Below are positions 5,712-6,879 of a stretch of 6,879 bases of DNA, one piece after another. Made by a program: the position numbers and the translations under genes. The notes beneath the pieces were generated by a model. The model saw only the letters and a list, made by a program, of their open reading frames with translations. It was not told where the DNA came from and ran no database searches. Every line of letters starts with the position of its first letter. Positions within the stretch are counted from its first letter, which is position 1. Source of the stretch: JAWLBW01 sp041687475 (GTDB taxonomy: Bacteria; J088; JAWLBW01); NCBI GenBank assembly GCA_041687475.1, contig JAWLBW010000253.1, positions 1-6,879 of the forward strand. The letters are read 5' to 3'.

Positions 5712-6879
5712 TCAGGCGAGCTCGATGCGCGTGACGCTGTCGCCGCCCTCTTCGTCGGTTCCCGGACGAAAGCTCAGGCCCGAGGGATGTTCGCGCAGGA
5801 AGGCGCGTACACCGTTACGAAGGGCGCCGCTGCCGATGCCGTGCAGCACGGTCAGCGTGCCCGACTGGCGGGCGCGAAAGGCGCCATCGAGCCAGACATC
5901 GATGCGGTTCAGGGCGTCGTCGAGTCGCTCGCCGCGTACGTCGAGCTTCTCGGGTACGCTGGGGGCCGGCGGGGGCCGCCTGACGGCCGTCGGCTGCTTC
6001 GGGGCGGCCGCGGCCTGCGCCGGCGCGAGATCGTCGACGGCGACGGTTACCTGCATGCCGCCCATCTGCAGCGCGACGCTGCCGCGTTCGGGCGGGCGCA
6101 CGACCACGCCGTTACGCTTGAAGCGGCGGCTGTATACCTCGAGGCCCGGCTGCAGGGTGGCCGGGTCGATTTTGCCCGGCACTTCCATTTCCGACAGCGT
6201 GCGCTCGATACTTTCACGGGTCTTGCCCAATTCGATGCGGCGCTTGCGACCGGTTTCCCTTTTCTTCTTGACCGCCCGTTCGGCCTCGCGGGCCGCCTCG
6301 CGGGCCCGGTCGAGCTGCGACAGCGTGCTCTCGGCCGCCCTTCGCACCAAGTCCTTGCGCTCCTTCTGCAGCAGCGACAGTTCGGCTTCGAGGCGATCGC
6401 GCAGCATGCGTTGCTGCCGACTATCCTTCTCGGCCTGCCTGCGTTCTTCGGTCAGCTGTTTGCGCAGGGTGTCGATTTCGGCCAACGCCTGCTCGGCGCG
6501 GGTGATTTCGCCTTCGCGATACAGCCGGGCTTTGTCGAGCACGCGCCCGGCGAAGCCCATGCGTTCGGCCGTTTCAAAGGCGTAAGAAGGACCGGCTTCG
6601 CCGTAGACGATGGTGTAGGCGGGCTTGCCGAGCTCGTAAGCGGTGCGCGCCGCGGTAAAACGTTCGTCGACCGCGGGCAGGGCCTTCAGGCTGCCGTAGT
6701 GGGTGGTGACCCAGACCGGCGTGCCCCGGGTTACCAGATCTTCGAGCCAGGCGCGCGCCATGGGGGCGCCGTCGGCCGGGTCGGTACCCTTCAGCAATTC
6801 GTCGACCAGCAGAAGCACCTGCGGTCCGGCCACCTTGTCGAGCTCGACGAGACGGCGCAGGTGGCCGCTGAAGGTCGAG
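5712..6879 (-). CDS. mutS2: endonuclease MutS2 (C-terminal part, cut by window edge)
   Basis: MutS2 is a DNA- and ribosome-associated ATPase with an Smr nuclease domain. In different bacteria it suppresses homologous recombination or splits collided ribosomes; it is not part of classical mismatch repair. The 388 visible residues open with the ABC signature STFSGHL (1-7). The Walker B/D-loop is VLLLVDELLKGTDP (21-34) and the H-loop WVTTHYGSLK (56-65), then YTIVYGEAGPSYAFETAERMG (88-108, a hallmark of the family). A charged coiled coil spans about 115-225, a KOW-like barrel about 243-285 (GLEVYSRRF to VDDLAP) and a Pro/Ala-rich linker about 286-307. The Smr domain has LDVRG (312-316) and HGIGSGALR (346-354), with GGD near the end. 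The reading frame is open to the right edge, so the apparent GTG at 6833 is an internal valine. The family is usually about 780 residues, so roughly half is present. LLK in the Walker B region replaces the more usual GAG-type residues. Confidence 0.96.
   Translation of the reverse strand, partial: STFSGHLRRLVELDKVAGPQVLLLVDELLKGTDPADGAPMARAWLEDLVTRGTPVWVTTHYGSLKALPAVDERFTAARTAYELGKPAYTIVYGEAGPSYAFETAERMGFAGRVLDKARLYREGEITRAEQALAEIDTLRKQLTEERRQAEKDSRQQRMLRDRLEAELSLLQKERKDLVRRAAESTLSQLDRAREAAREAERAVKKKRETGRKRRIELGKTRESIERTLSEMEVPGKIDPATLQPGLEVYSRRFKRNGVVVRPPERGSVALQMGGMQVTVAVDDLAPAQAAAAPKQPTAVRRPPPAPSVPEKLDVRGERLDDALNRIDVWLDGAFRARQSGTLTVLHGIGSGALRNGVRAFLREHPSGLSFRPGTDEEGGDSVTRIELA

Noticed and set aside
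2920..6585. A 1221-codon open frame on the plus strand, antisense to alaS and part of mutS2
   Set aside because: It is in exact codon register with alaS, so its stops could arise only where alaS uses TTA, CTA or TCA codons, which are rare in high-GC genes. The minus-strand protein is unmistakably AlaRS, and the antisense product has Ala/Gly/Val/Phe-rich low-information sequence with no recognisable domain.
6831..6833. GTG as a possible start of the mutS2 frame
   Set aside because: The same frame continues to the window edge and encodes the conserved STFSGHL signature upstream, so this codon is internal.

Overview
The window is high-GC bacterial chromosome with five protein genes, all on the minus strand. 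In transcription order (right to left) they are mutS2 (its 3' half, cut by the right edge), alaS, a class I methyltransferase, a PhoD-like phosphatase lipoprotein, and the 5' end of an ABC-transporter ATPase (cut by the left edge). No tRNA or rRNA gene, CRISPR array, insertion sequence or phage gene was seen. Recalled AlaS sequence features (the stretch with GKHNDLENVG and the CECDRWLEIWN segment), the high GC and the lipoprotein-type phosphatase suggest a deltaproteobacterium-like organism (Myxococcota, Bdellovibrionota or Desulfobacterota in the broad sense). This is a tentative inference made without a database search.

Layout. Positions 5712-6879 hold the C-terminal part of MutS2: the end of the ATPase, a coiled coil, a KOW-like barrel and an Smr nuclease domain. 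An 89-base gap follows, with two alternative hairpins and a strong extended -10 element only a few bases before the alaS start. alaS (2944-5622) is complete and ends in a clean Rho-independent terminator (2896-2925). The methyltransferase (2205-2837) resembles the METTL7/TMT1 thiol-methyltransferase type. A 133-base gap then holds a palindrome over a candidate -10 box and an excellent Shine-Dalgarno for the phosphatase gene (581-2071). A further 185-base gap holds three ATTCGGC-type half-sites around a candidate promoter for the ABC ATPase (1-395, partial).

The gaps are 89 to 185 bases, with a terminator after alaS and a candidate promoter before every gene whose start is visible. The genes therefore look like separate transcription units on one strand rather than one operon. 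mutS2 and alaS are housekeeping genes (recombination or ribosome quality control; translation). The methyltransferase, phosphatase and ABC ATPase have no evident common pathway. I found no convincing new multi-gene system. The most interesting signals are small: operator-like palindromes, a near-leaderless alaS promoter, a variant Walker B region in MutS2 and a bacterial METTL7-like enzyme.
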